The notes beneath the pieces are model-generated. The model was not told where the DNA came from. It ran no database searches and saw only the letters and a program-made list of their open reading frames with translations. 64,000 bases of DNA, taken from Gigaspora margarita. Its lineage: Eukaryota; Glomeromycota; Glomeromycetes; Diversisporales; Gigasporaceae. Numbering within the stretch: the stretch's first letter is position 1; every line of letters starts with the position of its first letter. A program made the translations under genes and the position numbers. The stretch is taken from positions 140,574 through 204,573 of the forward strand of contig WTPW01001143.1 of assembly GCA_009809945.1 (NCBI GenBank). The letters are read 5' to 3'. Below are positions 49,710 to 62,000 of this stretch, one piece after another.

Positions 49710-50030
49710 CTTTATCACGCAATTTATTATAATATTGCATAACATAATAGCCTCTGATATGCTCTGCACACCGGCCACAATCTGTAGCTGTAGGTTTACC
49801 ACAATCAGTACAAGGATAGCACTTTTTACTTTTCCAATGATGCTGGCATCCTTTTGGATGAATACAAGCTTTACCACAAATCTTACCAGAGTTATGAAGA
49901 TAATCACAAATATAAGGATAGCACTTTTTACTTTTCCAATGATGCTGGCTTTCTTCTGAACAAATATAAGCTTTACTATAAATCTTACCAGAGTTATGAA
50001 AATAATCACAAGTATAAAGATTCTTTATTT
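49698..50030 (-). pseudogene. Cys/His-rich zinc-binding-like frame next to the inverted repeat
   Basis: On the minus strand a ~33-residue unit with CDYFHNSGK...QHHWKSKKCYP occurs twice in a row. It is followed by C-x2-C pairs (CTDCGK, CGRC) and HIRGYY. The spacing of Cys and His suggests zinc binding. No clear ATG. Role in the element unknown. Confidence 0.5.
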
Positions 50031-50111
50031 ACTATAAAATAAAAATTTTTAATGATAGTAGAAAATAATTAATTAAAGAAAAAAGTTTGTAAAGAAATTT
50101 TCTTTCACAAT

Positions 50112-50490
50112 GAGCACATAAAAACTATTCACCGAAACCAAGCCCACATACAAAGAAGTCGAGCAAGCTTTAATTAATGTAATCAAAGCAGGCCTCTATT
50201 ATAGAAAACCAAAAGACGGCAAGTTCATGCAAAACTATAAAGAAAGAATTAGTAAATTACGCCAGGCGGAAGACCCAGAAGAATATATACTAAAATTGGC
50301 TATGACAATATTCCCCAATAAAAACAAATATAATAAAATTATGAATGACTACAAATCATGGTACGGGCGAGATCCAAAAATTCTTAATTCTATTATAGAA
50401 CTATATAAACTATATTACAAACTAGCCAAAGACCATTTCGTCAAAGAGGCTGAGATTGATAAAGAAGTAGAAGACTTTCTTAATTCATAA
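50112..50490 (+). pseudogene. Small Polinton frame, unknown
   Basis: Coding-like sequence ends with an 87-residue open part (50227-50490; EEYILKLAMTIFPNKNKYNK ... AKDHFVKEAEIDKEVEDFL). It is helical and charged. No family recognised. Confidence 0.4.
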
Positions 50491-50534
50491 GCAAGTAATA
50501 ACAAATACCAACTTTAAATATTCTATGAATATTT

Positions 50535-51603
50535 TTAACCATTAAGTATCCACTGAGGAGGTAATTCTGTATTAGAAGGAATAACTTGAAGCTCTTCTCT
50601 AACAAAAGACCATTTCGGGCCATTGTCTTCATTATCTTTTAGCCAATACAAGATTGGCTGATTTTTTTGTACTAAAGCTTCACGAATATGATAAACTTGG
50701 GGAGACCAGTTCATATCAGTTGCTCGTTTAAAACCACCTTCCAGCTCTCCCGGTTCAAGTAAATATCTAACCAAAGTATTATAATCTAATTTAGACTCAT
50801 TAAATCCTATAGGTCCATTGTGTAACTTAGAAGATGCTGAAATAATCTGATTCATTTTTATAGCTTCTGCCGGAGCCATGCCCAATTAATCTAGTTACCG
50901 AATTATTAAGGTTATCAATAATTATATAAAGATTTTTTACCCAAGCTCTCGATCTCTTAGATATAGGTAACAATAAATCAGAAGCATCCTATAACCGAAA
51001 CAATTTTTCAGCTAAAGTATGATTAAATCTTTCAACAATACCTTGGCTTCTATGAGACGTGCCAATCTTAATTTTAACATTATATTTTTCTATTAATTCT
51101 TTACAATCAGATTTAAATTCAGAACCGGAATCAACCATTAATAATTTAGGCCAAATAAGAGAACACTTAGAATTACTATAAACTTTCTTAAAGGCCTTGG
51201 CTACAGAATAAGCTAACCTATCAGCTAAAGGAACTGCCCACTTAAATCGTGAAGCCACATCTACTATACACAAGCAATACTTATAAGTTATATTATTAAT
51301 TCGGTCATGGGGCATATAAAGAATATCAGCTTGATGGCATTTATTAGGAATCTGTATACTATTAAATGAGGCTCTAGGAATAAATCTTGGACAGGGTTTA
51401 TGAATCTGATATAAAGCCTGTTTTTCAAGCCAATTACATACCTCATCTATAGAAAAATCATATCTGGCTTTTAAAGAAGCTTTATACAATTTTTTTATAG
51501 TTCTTTGATAGCCATTAGGCTGATAATAAATCTTACGCAAAGCAATAGATATATCTAGTTCATGAACATTTCCAGAATCTATTTGTATTATAGGAATAGA
51601 CAA
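50535..51603 (-). pseudogene. Polinton integrase
   Basis: A retroviral-type DDE integrase in two open parts. 50989-51603 holds the catalytic core: HQADILYMP (first Asp), YCLCIVDVASRFKWAVPL, LLMVDSGSEFKSD (second Asp) and SHRSQGIVERFNHTL (Glu). The second part (50535-50885) carries the C-terminal domain with ILYWLKDNEDNGPKWSFVRE and a LPPQW end, as is typical of Polinton integrases. The enzyme inserts the element into the genome. It lies about 100 bases from the divergent Gag-like module. Broken. Confidence 0.85.
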
Positions 51604-51719
51604 TATTTTTGAGCCAGCTCAGTCCCTTGATCTATGATCTGTGGGACAAAATATATTTAAAAAAAAACAGATAACTATCTTTTTCTTTTTTTCAAATTTA
51701 TGAGAAAAAAGGGAAAAAA

Positions 51720-52493
51720 ATGAGGGAAAGAATCAAGCAATTTAAAATCACCTTATTAGCAATACAAGATCGAGTCTACAAATTACAACAGGATCTTCTC
51801 TCAAAAGAGGATTATATTCACTATCTTGAAAAAGAAATCATAATTCGTGATGAGGACCTAAACCCATTGCAATTAGAAATTTCTAATCTTAAAAAACAGT
51901 TAGAAAAAATGATTCAAGATACTATAAATCAAGAGAAATATATAGATTATTTAGAAAAACGGTTAGCAATTTTCCAGGATGAAATAGACAGTTTTTCTCG
52001 CAAGCTTGAAAAACCAAGTATAGAAAACCTAATTTTATCTACTGAATATAACAATAATATATCCGGCTTCGAGCAAGAATTGCAAGAAGGTGGTAGTATG
52101 GCCCAACTACAAAGATCTCATACAGAAAATCAGGCGATACTCCAAAATCACAGAATTCAGCAAGCAACTAATAATATTAGATTATATTTTCAAAGACCAA
52201 ACATAGTACCAACATTGGATGGTATTGTAGATTACCTTAATACAATATCTCAAGCAGGTAATTTATTAGAACAGTCAGCAATAGATACCTATCTTAACTT
52301 AGATACCCGTATAAACAATGCAATAAACCAAATAACTAATTTGCATACCCAGTTAGCCAATTCCCAGACCCAGTTTGCCGATTCACAAACCCAGTTAGCT
52401 AAGCTTCAAAATGACTATGATCTTCTTTACCAGGCCTATGAGGCCCACAGAACACAACATAATATATTTAAATCTCGAGAACTAGATAGCTGA
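51720..52493 (+). pseudogene. Coiled-coil N-terminal part of the Gag-like module
   Basis: A 257-residue frame with a long coiled coil (LLAIQDRVYKLQQDLLSKED ... LEISNLKKQLEKMI). A Gln/Asn-rich middle follows, then a second coiled coil with a short internal repeat (TQLANSQTQFADSQTQLAK). It resembles the N-terminal regions of Gag proteins of fungal retroelements. Confidence 0.55.
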
Positions 52494-52629
52494 ATTACAA
52501 TCCGCACACAAAAAAGGCGGATATCAGAATTGCTTGTGTAAAGCATTGCATTAAAATTGGGAAACAGACAGACCCATCATCAATTACAAAATAAGTGGGG
52601 CAAGTAGAAAAATCGTGCCCGAAATTCAG

Positions 52630-53516
52630 AACAATTAATTAATAATTTAAATCAACAAATTTTTGTGCTACAGAATAATAATATAGCAAACATGGCAACC
52701 TTACCAGACGTTATGTTTTCATTATTCCCATTGATAGCTCAAATTCCCTAATATATAGGCCAGAAACCTCCTGATGAATATTATAATAGAGTAGTACAAG
52801 TTTTTTCATATGGAAGTACATTGGCAGTTGCTGGATTTAATGATGCCATAAAAGCTGAAATTTTAAAATCTAAAATGTCTGGTAAATATACACCTGTCCC
52901 AGCTGAATATCCTGCAGGTACAAATATTAATACTCCAGCACGATTTTTAGCTTGGTTACAGCATAAATATCATGAAGAAACAATTGGATCACGCAATGCC
53001 TCTTTATCCAGATTAGCACAAGAAAAATTTAACCCTACTAACACTCCCCAAACCTATGAAGACAGAATTCGTCTATTATTATTACAAACACCGAATAATA
53101 ACCAGGACGCATTGGCTATATTATGGACTCACTTACCTGATGTATTATTTACAAGAGTAAAAATAATGAACTCAGAAGATATAAATGCATTCTTTACTGC
53201 TGTTAAAGATACATGGCTTGAGCAAAAACCTTCTACCTTTACATATAATAGGGTTAATAACAATTCATCGGTTCCTATAATTTTATTCAATACAATACCT
53301 AGTGAAAATTTAACTATATATAAAAAAGCATATAACTATATAGATCTTATAGCCCAAAGACTGGGGTATTCTGATGAAGCATCTAGAGATCCAGATGCTT
53401 TAGAAAATTTTATCGAAGAAGAATTATATAAAAGATTAGGCTTGCAAATTACAATATTTAATCAAAAAAATTATATGCTACAAGAAAGTCTACGGCTAAA
53501 AAAACAACAAAATTAA
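52630..53516 (+). pseudogene. Capsid-like part of the Gag-like module
   Basis: The helical sequence has Gag capsid character: PARFLAWLQHKYHEETIGSR, then a segment like the major homology region (YEDRIRLLLLQTPNNNQDAL) and AILWTHLPDVLFTRVKI. In retroelements this part builds the particle shell. Parts of the region are broken. Confidence 0.6.
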
Positions 53517-53764
53517 AGAAAGTAGAAAGATACTGTTCTATGTGTGGAAAGGTCGGTCATACAAAAAAGAATTGTCCCAAAGTTAGAAAGACTAAAAAGA
53601 TTAATAATATTACTAGCTCCCAATATGAATATATAGACCAAAGCCAATCAGAAGATGACGTAGAGTATATAATTAATGAAAGCGACCAAGAAGAAAGTAG
53701 CCAAGAAGAAAGCGACCAAGAAAATAGTGGATTGAGTCTAGAGAAACTAATTGTTTTAATATAA
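53517..53764 (+). pseudogene. Zinc knuckle and acidic tail
   Basis: CSMCGKVGHTKKNC-type CCHC motif (CGKVGHTKKNC at the start of the 53540 frame), then a strongly acidic Ser/Gln/Glu repeat (QEESSQEESDQE). This is a nucleocapsid-like part. Confidence 0.65.
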
Positions 53765-53946
53765 AAAAAAAATAGGATTTCTAAGTCTTCTATAAAAAAG
53801 AACGTCAAAAAACTAGTAAAAAAAACTATTAACGAAAATCAGATATTTTTAGAGTCAGTTAAATATATTTTAACAAGATATATTTCTCAATGCCCTAAAG
53901 AAATTCTAACAGAAATATATACAGATCTTAGTAAATTATTTCCGAA

Positions 53947-54717
53947 ATGAAAGACTCATTTTATTCGTATCATTCAAAAAATTCTACGAATAAAAAAGTA
54001 ACCAAAGTATGGGAAAATATAATAAAAAAGTATCAATTTATTTTAGAGCCATTTTTCCTCGCATGCTCAGAAAAAGATTTGCCGGCATATTTGACTTCAA
54101 GCAATTATTGTGAGAAGATAGAAGGGTCTTCTTTCTCGACAAAGTCGAGCACTTCATGTCTAAATTATGCTATAAAACAATATCAATAAGCCCAATTATA
54201 TCGAAATTGGCTTGACCCATTAAAAATAAACTTTTTGCAAATAAAAGAACCCAATAACTATGCCACGATTTCATGTAAAGTATATAATTTAGAAATACCC
54301 CATGCATTACTCGATACGGGTTCAGATGGGTTACATATTTCTGAAAATATCGCAAACCATTTTATAAAATATTTTGGGCTAAAAATAGATAGAAATAAGG
54401 TTTATAGACTAACAGGAGCTGTCGGCAAAAAACAATCTGTTGGGACCTTTTCTGATATACCTGTTACTATAGGTATTGGAAATAATACCTTAACAATTTC
54501 AGATGAGTTTTCAGTTTTACCAACAGAAAAAGATAATAATGGTAATGATATATCATTATTTATTCTTGGCACTAGATGGCAACATCAGGCTGGCTGGGAA
54601 CCTATAGTAAAGGGTGAGTTTACAGCATCAGCTAATGGAAAAAGTATTACTATTCCACTTTCAGTTTATAATAAGGGAGAAACTGATATCCTAATAAAAA
54701 AAATATATAAGTTATGA
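53947..54717 (+). pseudogene. Retropepsin-like protease part
   Basis: An ~80-residue helical piece (53947-54189) is followed by a 160-residue aspartic protease domain (54235-54717). The latter has HALLDTGSDGLHI (catalytic DTG), a flap-like RLTGAVGKKQSVG, SDIPVTIGIGNNTLTI, and DISLFILGTRW as the usual second hydrophobic-hydrophobic-Gly motif. In retroelements this enzyme cuts Gag. Its presence within a Polinton is unusual. The module as a whole is broken. Confidence 0.75.
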
Positions 54718-55224
54718 TGAACTTGAAAAAATGTTATTTGATACTCTCAGTGCTAAAGAGATTCTTACCGACACATGTGAGAAGTTTTTATCATTCTACG
54801 ATGAGCTGGATCGTCTACTTAGCTAGTATAGATTTAAGTTTGGCTATATTTTTTTTGTCTCGAATAGCTTCTTTTTCATAAAATGCAATTAGATCTTCTT
54901 GGCCCCCACCTTTCTCGACAAAGTCAAGAGGCAGAATTGATTCGTTAACCAAATTTTCTCTACCTTCCTCAGCAAAGTTGAGAGGCAGAATTGGTTGATC
55001 CCATGCAACTCTATTTTTTTTCTCGCCTCTTCAGATCTGATAAATACGGTTTTGTGATATGCTATATTTTTTTTTTAGCTCATTCAAAACTTTAGACCTT
55101 GGTCTATCATTACGGCATTGTATAACAAAATCATAATTAGCTAGTGATAAAAAGGAGCATTATATCATATGGGTTGCCTAAGCATGGTAGTAATATTTTT
55201 TTTTATATCTAATATATTATTTCG

Positions 55225-55375
55225 AAATAATTTATTAAATAGGATATACCAGATATACCGGATATATCGGATATACTGGATATATACTAGATATATCGAA
55301 TAGGATAAATAGGACATATAGGATAAATAGGACATATAGGACATATAGAATATATAGGAGGTTCTGGATAAACCA
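55225..55375. repeat. Tandem repeat of GGATATACC/GGACATATA type
   Basis: About fifteen short units of 9-12 bases (GGATATACCAGATATACC, later GGACATATAGGATAAATA) lie in an intergenic part of the Polinton. Confidence 0.65.
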
Positions 55376-55432
55376 GAAATATGTATTATTCCAAATATAT
55401 ATTTTTTTACTATACAAAAAAGGCCATGACCA

Positions 55433-55783
55433 ATGTTTATACCTCTGCCTTCTTGCGATTTTTGTAAGCTGACTCAGTCAGATATATTGTTTTTTGAGCT
55501 TAAAGAAAAACTATATTCTGCTCTTAGATCTAAGGCTGAAATTAATGATCTTAGCGAGAAGTTGCTAACTAAGTATTTAGAGCAAGAAAAAGAGCTTCAG
55601 CAATTGAGGCAGTTCAAAAAAAGAAAAAATGTTTACCTAGCTTGTGGCCAAGCCAGCCTTGACTATAATGTCAAGAAAGCTAGAAATTCGAAAAAAAATT
55701 TGGTTGACGAACCAAGGTCTTACTCTAAAGTAAGACTTTGCGAAGAAGCGGATGGTATTTATTATTTTAAGCTTGCTCCTTGA
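55433..55783 (+). CDS. Small Polinton frame, unknown (plus strand)
   Basis: A 116-residue frame beginning MFIPLPSCDFCKLTQSDILF with a coiled-coil-like middle (KLLTKYLEQEKELQQLRQ). Its end overlaps the opposite-strand frame at 55637-55981. It may be whole. Function unknown. Confidence 0.4.
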   Translation: MFIPLPSCDFCKLTQSDILFFELKEKLYSALRSKAEINDLSEKLLTKYLEQEKELQQLRQFKKRKNVYLACGQASLDYNVKKARNSKKNLVDEPRSYSKVRLCEEADGIYYFKLAP

Positions 55784-55981
55784 TTCCTTTTTTTTACAAA
55801 AAGGCAAGTCCAAATCTGAATCTGATAGTTTTTTGCCAAACTCAAGACCGGTTTGCTCTTCTATATGATTCTCTATCCAGTCTATAGTCTCTTCTAATGA
55901 TTTTACTATCTTTTTTAACTTTATACGCTGGAAATAATATTCACTTAGTCTTGTTTGGCGCTTATATATTTTATGTGCCAT
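55637..55981 (-). CDS. Small Polinton frame, unknown (minus strand)
   Basis: A 114-residue frame starting MAHKIYKRQTRLSEYYFQRI, helical for the first ~60 residues. Its last third overlaps the plus-strand frame, where it may be only a shadow. Function unknown. Confidence 0.35.
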   Translation of the reverse strand: MAHKIYKRQTRLSEYYFQRIKLKKIVKSLEETIDWIENHIEEQTGLEFGKKLSDSDLDLPFCKKKESRSKLKIINTIRFFAKSYFRVRPWFVNQIFFRISSFLDIIVKAGLATS

Positions 55982-56039
55982 TTTTTGTATTATATATATA
56001 TATAGATATTAAATATTATTAAATATATTTAAAAAATTA

Positions 56040-56900
56040 ATTGTTGAGATGGGACACTATGTCACTAGGCACAGTATGTAGCACGGTATCCATATTGGAC
56101 AGAGTCTGGACACGCGTGTCTGAGCTTGTCAAATTGGATCAACCTAGGTAATTAATGTTCTATGTGACCATTAAGTCATGTGTCTTCACGTAAATCGATG
56201 AATTGTTATCTTCCGCTAATTAAACTGCAACATTCCGTAATCGTTCCCTGATCGTGTATAAGAATTTAATAAAATTTCCATGATCGTTCCATGATCGATC
56301 CCTCGATGTTACAAAATGTTATACGATAACTAAAAAATTTGATACATCAGATTCCTTTCGTAAAATTTTTGTCGATCTAGTCGCACAAAATTGGGTACGT
56401 ATAAGGTTTTGTGACACTTTCTGCAGAATTATTTCTCACGGTCAATTTTTTTATTAATGAATATACAAATGATGCCTAGATCCTTTTCCTTACTTTATAC
56501 GATCCTGTGATAAGAATGTGACTTAAAAAGGCTATAAGGGCAATGAGAATAACATTCTTTATCAGTAGTTTTATCAAAATTCATATGTCGCAGGAACTTG
56601 GAATTTCTAGACCGTTAAGATTATTGACTTTTTTTTACTTGGTTGTAGCAATCGTCGAATCTAAGGGGTTTATGTCCTTAGTAGTGTTAGAGTAACGCAA
56701 TTACTAATCATGTAACTAGCAAGTTTTTTAGATCTAGCAAATGGATTGTATAAAAATAAGCGATTTTTCTGCTTCTTATAGGTGGGTTATAATATTTTTT
56801 GCTCATATAATTTTTTTATCTGACCATAATTTATTTTTAAAGTAATTTCATTTTATCTAATAGCGATTATAAAAACGAATTTTACTTACTATATTTTTAT
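56040..56900. other. Non-coding stretch inside the Polinton
   Basis: No gene is recognised. The first ~300 bases are less AT-rich than the rest (GGACACTATGTCACTAGGCA onward) and hold two GATCGTTCC-type repeats near 56240-56310. This may be a small insertion. Confidence 0.35.
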
Positions 56901-56913
56901 TTAGAACCGCAAA

Positions 56914-57045
56914 ATGAGCACTAAAGATAGCACTACCCCCAAGACTAACAATGCCACCACCCCCAAGACTAACGATGCTACCACCCCCAAGACTAATGAT
57001 AGCACCACCCCAACTATTCTAAATCAAAGCGACAATATAAGCTGA
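56914..57045 (+). CDS. 43-residue Thr/Pro/Lys repeat peptide
   Basis: MSTKDSTTPKTNNA is followed by two TTPKTND units and a TTPT end, then a TGA. The low-complexity repeat could be part of a cargo protein. A GTAAGT stands near 57060, so further exons are possible. Low confidence. Confidence 0.3.
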   Translation: MSTKDSTTPKTNNATTPKTNDATTPKTNDSTTPTILNQSDNIS

Positions 57046-57922
57046 GAGAATTTTTATCTTGTAAGTTAACTTCGTGCTGTGCCAGTACATTTGTGCTGAA
57101 ATATAATTATCAGAATTAAGTTTTTTATTTTACTAAAAATTAGATAATGAGACCTGGGGAAAAATGTCAAAAGAAAACTTAGAGCGTGATAAGGAAAATG
57201 ATGATAATGATTGGTTGAACTCTGGTCAATGAAGGGAAATGTTAGATCAAATGTAAATCCCACCAATATAACCCGTTAAGGGTGTTTTTTATTATATAAT
57301 AAATATATATATTTTATTTGTATATTGTTGTTTCAGCAACGATTACAGTATTATGAAATAAAGAAGGGGCCTATGCCCTTGTCATTTGTTTTTTATTTTT
57401 ATGCGATTGTAAATTGACAAAAATATCCCCACCAATTTACTCCATTTCATTTCATTCATTCTGGACATGAGCATATATATGAATGAACAGTGATAAAATT
57501 ATTTAATTTTTACTAATTATTCATAGTTTTCTTTAGTCATGTGGATTTTTATTCAAAATCTTATTGGTAGAAGTGTGACATTTAATGTTATAGCTAAACC
57601 AATGAGATCTGGCAATAGAAGGCATTTTCTATATCAGAAAAAAAATTAACTGAATATTTTTTGCAACAGAAAAAAAAAATATTAACTATGTATGCTCAGT
57701 AATTTGCCTATTCATTTGTATATATATTCCGTTTCACTTGTCTAACTTATGCTAATGAGCTAGATATGTGAGACATACATTTATTTTGATACTTCTCTGG
57801 GAGCTTGGCCCGTATAGCTCTTTTTTCCGCCTCTTCATGGGTATACCATCCTTGACCATATTTTTATAAACTTTATTACGCCAATGGTAATATGGCAAAG
57901 AGGTAATTCCATCTGATAAGAT
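57046..57922. other. Non-coding stretch inside the Polinton
   Basis: A short charged open piece (MSKENLERDKENDDNDW, from about 57162) is the only protein-like feature. The rest is AT-rich. The end of the polymerase gene lies at its right border. Confidence 0.35.
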
Positions 57923-60900
57923 CTAGCGCTTAGTGTCTATTGGACATAGGGCCTTCTTTTCTGATTCGACCAAAGATAATATATGATCCTTTGACTGGAT
58001 ACCTATATTTTTAGCATGGAATACTTCCTTACCAAATAGACAGTCTTGATAAACTTGGGTCATTGGATTGAAGACCTCAGTGTTGTCTACCGGATCCTCT
58101 AGTAGAGTTCCACCTAAAGATGGAAAATATGTATCGGTAGCCATTTCATTCATACCCTTTTTGCTTACTCCTTTATGCTTAGACTTTGTAGACTTATCTG
58201 CTAAGACATAGTGGCATGACTTGGCCCGGATATGATAAGATTCTGTAATCACATTGCCTGGAGTCTCATCTTTGAAAAGCCCAATAGTCTTAGAATCATT
58301 AAGATCAAAAAGGTCCGGTCGCTCTGCCATGTCTTTATAGATATCCTCAGTCTCAACTTGAAACATATATGAGTCTGTATCCTTATATCCGAGCTGAGCA
58401 TTATTACCATATCTCTCTTTTACATATCCATACCAAAAGTGGTACATGTGAAGCTTGCTAAGGCCCAAGACTGATGCTCTGACAATAATGGGCTTGTTGA
58501 GAGTTACAGTGGCCTTTCACATATGCGCTCCTACAAGTGTATTTCCCAGCTGTCTAGCATATTTAAAAGAGGGTTTACGGATCTGCTTAATAAATTTCTT
58601 TTCGTCTTGCTCATTATTCATAGCCATGAGCTTGACATCTTGGTATTTGCAAACATTTTCTATAGTTTTGCCATATACCGAATTATTCATGAGCTTAAAG
58701 AATTCTTTTTCAAAAGCATTCTTAGCCCCTTGTCACTTTTCTGTATTAAAGGCTATATAAGGGGCAAGCCAGTTAGTCTGGTCAAATGATAGGATTTCTG
58801 TAACCTCATCAACTATCATACCCAATTTTACGTAATATTGGAGTTCTTGATAATGGATAACATAATCTTTTCATGGACCAAGATGGGGAACTAATTTTTT
58901 TGTTGCTAAAAACTGTCCTCTATCCAAGTTATCTACAAGCTCTGAGGTATAGAAATACAATATATCTTTACTTACAGCCATATTCTCTACGGCTGGGGTA
59001 AATCACTCAAATAGTCATGGGTCTTTAGAGGAAAGTGTGCCTTAATATTTAGGAAATAACCTTGTGAAGAATTTGCTTCAGTATTAAGAATCTTTTCAAG
59101 ATATTTTTTTTTCTTATTTGGATTATCTGTAAGATATTTACGGCTTGCTTCCTATTGATAATTTCCGATAGGCAGATACTGACTCATGGCCCAGCCATAA
59201 AGATTATTTGCATCGACATATAAGATCCATGTTGTTGGTTTAGATGGGTTAAAGGCCTTACCCATCTTAGGATTGTTGGCTTTGAAATATCGTTTACATG
59301 CTATAGCTATATCCCCACGCTTAGCCTTTTCTATGAAATCATGCATAGCCATGTCTGTAAAGAGTCCAATATTGACTTCTGTCATTTTAAGCATAGTATC
59401 CCAAGCTAGTGCAGGTGCAGATACATAATGGCTGGGATCGAGCTTATAATATTGCATACATGTTTTTCGAAATTGGGTCCAAATATCTGCCAGACTAAGT
59501 ACGTCAAACTTAAGATAGAGATCATGATACTCTCCTAGAGTCTTACAACCAAAAGTTTTCCATACTTTTTGGGCATGTTAATAGTCATCTTGTGAAATTT
59601 TGCGTTTAAGAGTACTATGAAACTCATGAAAAGGAGGAAGCTCTGTTTCTTTAAACCTATCTTGTGAATCGATATAGTTATAAGAATAAACTTCTTTATG
59701 TCTTGCTAATGAAATTTGATCTTGAGAATAGTCTTTAAAGTGCCAGCTTGTAATAGGATGGTTGGTACCCAAATTTTTTGTAAGATTTGCCAAGCTATTA
59801 TTCATAAATTGCATGCTATCTATATATTTTAGCAGACCTACCTTTATAGATTTGTATTGCTCAAATGTTTCAGCTATGACTCTGATTTAGTGAGCATTAA
59901 CAGATTGCCCGACAGATTCACAGACTAAATAAGAGTCATATCCCTGGAAATTATGAAAGACAACTGGGATAGGAGTTTTCCATGCTTCGATCTGGAGTTT
60001 GAGGTTACAGGTATTGTGAGCAGGTCCCCAAAACTTACCTGTTATATGACAGTGGTTCCAGGCCTTATCATCTATAGCTAATTTTTCTTTATATATCCAA
60101 CAGGTATTTGTTTCAGCAAATTTTTTCTTGTCTTCTTCAGTGATGATCTGGTCATGCTTAATAGCTAAGACAATATTAATTTTGACCAACTCCGTATCGA
60201 TTCTTCAGACAAATTCTTGTGTAGTATTTTTTCCCTGATATAGGAAAGGCCCCCATACATCTCCAGTATTAATCCAATGAACTAGATAACAAAAGCTATT
60301 GGCTTTTTGCTCAGCAAGTTTACGCATTTGTCCTCCATATTCTTCATTGCATTTCTTGTTGTCTGCCTCAAAGTCAGCTATAATTACACATGGGGCATTA
60401 ATCATCTGGGTGTAATTTTTAAACTTCTCAAAATCATTAACACCTTTGATAGGTAATTTGACTTCTTGAGTTGCTTCCCCCAAACTGAAACAGTGCTTTC
60501 GATGATCTAAAGCCTTTATTGTAGAAAAACTTTGCGTGCATTTTCTACAAATATATCTTTTACCATGATGAGCGGTATCTCTAAAAACTAGCCCATTTAT
60601 ATTCTTAATCCAAAGAAAAAAGTTTTTTTGCCCGTACTTGTTATCCTCAGATTTGGTAATATCTGTAAGAGCTAAAAGGTCAATAATATGGCATCTTTTA
60701 TAGTTTTTGCTAGCTATTATTGCTTTAGAGGTTCCTGTTTCTTCTTTCCATTCCCAGACATTGATAGAAATATCCGGATTCATTTCCTCAATCTTGTTAA
60801 ATAAATATGGGAACAAACTGGAGTAGGCATAGAAATTCCATCGAGCTTAACTTTATCTAAATAGGGCTTGTATTTTGTAGCTCGAAAAATTTGTTCAAGT

Positions 60901-61568
60901 TGTTCTGTATATCCATCCTAATAAGCAAAATATACTTCTAATGCCCCTTGAAGACATTTTTCAGATAATGTATTGGTTTCTGGATCGACTAAACCTTTAT
61001 TATCTGGATTAATAGTGCACTTTGTATTGGCGAGCTTTTTAGGAGTAGGAATATAGGAACCTCTATTAGTTCGACGGTAGGTATAGGATTCAATAAATAT
61101 ATTTTCTATTCTAAGAAGAATTTTACCAGACTCCTCTTTTAAGTGATTCTCAATTTGTATATCAATTTCTTCTACAGATTGAATTAAATATGGGTCTATA
61201 TCATTTTCTGAAAGAAGAATATGTTGTTTTCCTCTATGATATGAATGGGTCTGACTAAGTTCATAATTCGCTTTGTCCATAGCATCACCTTCTCCTTTAT
61301 ATTTATATTTTGCATATGTGCTTTCTATAACTAATGATGTTTTTATTTGATCCTTTTTGTAGAGCTCTTCTTTGAGTATATTGGTAATTGCTTTGCATGT
61401 TGAGGCTATGAGTTGGGGCATATATGGGGTGTCAGCATATGCTATTTGATTGTCTTGCTGTTTATTAAAAGCATATGCTAGATTATTGTCTGCTGGAATT
61501 TTTCCTTCCCATACGGACATATTTTTGAGACTTTTATGTGGTCTGGCCGGGTCATAACTTTTTTCCAC
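57923..61568 (-). pseudogene. Protein-primed DNA polymerase B of the Polinton
   Basis: A long family-B polymerase gene in several open parts. Marks in order are: a Cys/His finger (CRKCTQSFSTIKALDHRKHC) and exonuclease motif I VIIADFEAD in 60205-60816; exonuclease motif II FHNFQGYDSYL in 59887-60189; polymerase motif A YVDANNLYGWAMSQYLP in 59152-59457; and motif C GYKDTDSYMF in 57923-58468. These are the signatures of the protein-primed polymerases that copy Polintons end to end. It is broken in roughly ten places. Confidence 0.9.
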
Positions 61569-61620
61569 AAATACTATATTATTCTCTTGGACTTTATTTT
61601 GCTCAGAGGATATTTCTTCT

Positions 61621-61902
61621 CTATAGGCTTGGGTCGCTGGGCCTGGGCCGGCTTCTTAACTTGGGCCCCTCTTCAACTTTGTTCTGTGAGGGAGAGGCTT
61701 GAATTGCTGAGTTTGAACCAAATTTAGAAATGAGAGGTAGCCCCTGTTTGGATACTTGGGTTCGGGCAAATGGTATATTGCATTGATTTTTTTTGCCTTT
61801 ATAATGCTTGCAAAGTTTTTCTGGTCTTGTAAAAGTATATCCACAACAAGCACATGTACGATTTTTTTTATCACTTCTAGGCATAATATTATTAAGTCTC
61901 AC
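61621..61902 (-). pseudogene. C2H2 zinc-finger head upstream of the polymerase
   Basis: A 93-residue frame starts near the right inverted repeat, with a finger-like CACCGYTFTRPEKLCKHYKGKKNQC spacing (two Cys, His and a later Cys) and a Ser/Pro-rich tail. It is probably the N-terminal region of the polymerase gene. Confidence 0.6.
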
Positions 61903-62000
61903 CTGTTAATATATTGGGTAAACTTTTGTTTAAATAAAAATATTTACCCCTATCTTTTCATGATAAAATTATTCAAAATAGGATATATCTTTTTTGAGTA

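Noticed and set aside
51720-54717. The Gag-like module as a complete LTR retrotransposon inserted in the Polinton
   Set aside because: No RT, RNase H or LTRs were seen around it, so it is kept as a module of uncertain origin.
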